64,000 bases of DNA, taken from Ancylostoma caninum (Eukaryota; Nematoda; Chromadorea; Rhabditida; Ancylostomatidae). Positions within the stretch are counted from its first letter, which is position 1. Every line of letters begins with the position of its first letter. The stretch spans positions 372,001 to 436,000 of the forward strand of contig JBAJFG010000565.1 in NCBI GenBank assembly GCA_037903475.1, read 5' to 3'. The translations under genes and the position numbers were made by a program. Shown here in pieces: positions 61,801 to 64,000 of this stretch. The notes under the pieces were generated by a model. The model was not told the DNA's origin. It worked only from the letters and a program-made list of their open reading frames with translations, and made no database searches.

Positions 61801-62865
61801 ATATCAAAGTTCTTGCACAAGGGAGGTTTATCAGAAGAATTCTTCACAGACCCCAGATGAACCCAAACGAGTAGATATGCAATGCCAGAGAAATATCCCA
61901 TTCAAAAAAGCCCTTGGTGCCTTACTTTTACAAAGAATCACGATGTCAAGATTCTAAAGAGGTACTAATTCCAGAAAAAATATAACAGAAGTGGATGAGG
62001 CGTCCATAAACCAGCTCCTATAGGTTTTTGGGTGAGTATGACCGCTGAATATGGAAACAGCGCTTGGATGCCTACACCCATTCATATGTTTTTGTGACTA
62101 TAGAGCGGAATTGAAAAAAAAACCCTTCTTACACGTACGTATGAAATGCCCTCCAGAAAATGTTTATCAGAATTAAAAATCCTGTTGTTTGTGTTGTCCA
62201 CAGCACACGCGGAAATACAGAAACTCTCAAGAGTTCATTTTTTATGGATCGATCACATGGTAATCGCAGGTGTTGTGAAGTTCTAGCAACTTTCCAGAGT
62301 TCCACGTTGTGGCCACAGACAATTTGTAGATAATTTAAGATTTTCATTTGTGTGGTTCTGTAGATTTGAGCGGACAGTCAGATTATCGAATCGCGCATTT
62401 TAGGCTCTGAAAAAGGCAATTCGCCGGAATGTAAGCCAAAATAAACTTGTTGCCAACCTCGCTTGAAGCTCACAAAATCAACCAATGATAGTTGAATGTC
62501 GATGAGTACTACTAACCTACTAAGAAGAACATTATTTCAAGAAATTCCACTACTCTCTTATTTTCTGCATAGATCCCCAAAATGCTGGACTTTTCCGTAC
62601 AATGAACTGGCAAATGCGCTTCTTCAGCTTTTCACAGCTCCTAAATTCTTTGTCGGAATATTCCTGATGCAGGCGAAAATTGGTAAATAAAAGAGGCTGT
62701 GGAAGCAGTCAGAAAGCACAGACCTTACGAACCTATTACCATAACGGCCGAATTCGACATTAGAAACTTATTCTAACGGAAAATTTTGCACTGACGCCAT
62801 ACCAAATTACCAAAATAGATCTTAACCTTACTAGGACCCAGAAGCCTACGCCAATTCAGCTAACT

Positions 62866-63016
62866 GGGCTGGGATTCATGAAACGATAACCATGCAAACC
62901 CACGCTAGCAAACCAACTTTTGCCGCCTGCGTCTCTTAGCACTATGTAGACAATAAGATAACCAAACACGCTAGCCATCTTTGTTTTGGTTGGTTATCGT
63001 TTCATGAATCCCAACT
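62866..63016. mobile_element. Foldback element with GGATTCATGAAACGATAACC ends
   Basis: The sequence GGATTCATGAAACGATAACC at 62872 recurs in exact reverse complement at about 62992-63011, enclosing about 100 bases. The target duplication is unclear. A worn relative lies at 36841-36985. Confidence 0.8.
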
Positions 63017-64000
63017 CTGGTCAATGCACTCAGCTTTACTTGGTAAACCTTACAAAATACAGAGTATATCTGGTAAGTCAAACATTGGCCTTCCTAGGTA
63101 AGACCTCATTTTGAACTTTTCACGCGAAATATCGCCTTTTTGTAGGAATCTACGAACTGTAGATTGTAGCATAGCAGAAGTTTTACCATCAACTGTATCA
63201 GACCCGCATAAATAGAAAGTCAAGTCCATACAAATGCATATATTTGTGAAAATGAATGAATGAACAGACAAATCTCCCAGCTCGTAGCTTTACAGACCCA
63301 TTAAGCATCAGATCAACAGATCAGAGTTAGCATGTACGTCAATGCAATGACGTTTTTAAAGGGAAAAATCTGCTCAGACGAAAAAAACAAAAAGTCCTTG
63401 ACGGTTCAGAAGAGTTATTTGTAAACTTCTCAACAGACTTTACAAACGCATGTACGATTTTTAGACTAAAGAGAAAAGAATTCAAGAATCTCCTGATGGA
63501 GCGCCTAGTACAACTGCCCTTCAAACTGAAGAACTCAACTGAATTCCATTACATTCAAAATCGAAGCCCTCGAGAATAACTTTCGTGATTTAGAAAACCT
63601 GACCAAACCAGCAATACAAAAATGGAAACTCTAGCCGTAACTACACGGGAAAACATTAGTCACCAAATATTTCAGCCCAGTCACTATGATTCATAGATAG
63701 AATCATAAACAAGTTTGGCTATATCGTTCTTTCAATCTTTCTTTATTCAGCTCCATTAATAGAACATTTTCCTTGTCATGTGAATAAAACTTCTGTTACG
63801 GACGTGTAAATTAAGTGAAAACGTAATGTATACGCATGTAAGGGCTCAAAACCCTCAAAAGACCATTGTTTGAAATATAACTAATCATAGGTTTACATAA
63901 TTGAACATTGGTTGAGCCATTGCGCTATTGTCACCCTCGCAAAAAAACTTGGAGAAAATTATACCATTCACTCCGAGAATAGAGACGACGAGAGTAATTT

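Larger units (their letters stand above)
56214..64000. other. Terminal 7.8 kb, no resolved gene
   Basis: The 5' exons of ksr should be in or beyond this stretch on the minus strand but were not identified. Repeats and three weak coding candidates are listed separately. The rest is A/T-rich sequence in which I see nothing. Confidence 0.5.

Overview
This window looks like nuclear DNA from a clade V nematode, most likely a strongylid of the hookworm type. That placement is inference. It rests on many small introns of about 50 bases mixed with kilobase ones, TTTCAG-like acceptors, acceptor-like sites just before start codons (as expected for spliced-leader trans-splicing), clearly animal gene families and a heavy load of short terminal-inverted-repeat elements. 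No rRNA, tRNA, CRISPR or bacterial operon is visible.

Layout. From 1 to 3176 I see no gene. From 3177 to 10526 (+) lies a multi-exon gene for a cysteine-rich IBR/RBR-like zinc-binding protein. Its 3' part is solid (16 exons, nearly all phase-checked), but its 5' part has frame breaks and a 121-bp tandem array. Two paralogous minus-strand genes follow, 12266-14760 and 22072-24682. Each has eight exons with the same intron positions and encodes a small two-finger zinc-finger protein. The first copy has lost its C-terminal tail through an apparent one-base deletion. Between them lie repeats and a dead mariner element (20213-21097). A complete ten-exon TauE/SafE-type membrane transporter gene occupies 25843-28659 (+).

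From 28660 to about 38730 the sequence is gene-poor and repeat-rich: a 58/59-bp minisatellite, a TTAA-flanked MITE with a second foldback element nested in it, TG-rich dispersed repeats and other inverted repeats. From 38874 to 56213 three minus-strand genes follow each other: ksr (kinase suppressor of Ras, 5' end unresolved), mrpl-17 (mitochondrial ribosomal protein bL17m, complete, 189 aa) and an LRRC47-type leucine-rich-repeat protein with a B3/B4-like domain. Their shared orientation makes a trans-spliced operon possible, though the spacers are long. From 56214 to 64000 I could not establish a gene; there are direct repeats, a palindromic GGAACTTCCGCGG motif cluster, a foldback element and a few weak coding candidates.

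Functionally the resolved genes are mostly unrelated housekeeping or signalling genes: Ras/MAPK scaffold, mitochondrial translation, a tRNA-synthetase-like LRR protein, an anion exporter and a putative ubiquitin-ligase-like protein. The least familiar items are the duplicated two-finger genes and the IBR-like gene with its repeat-disturbed 5' end.
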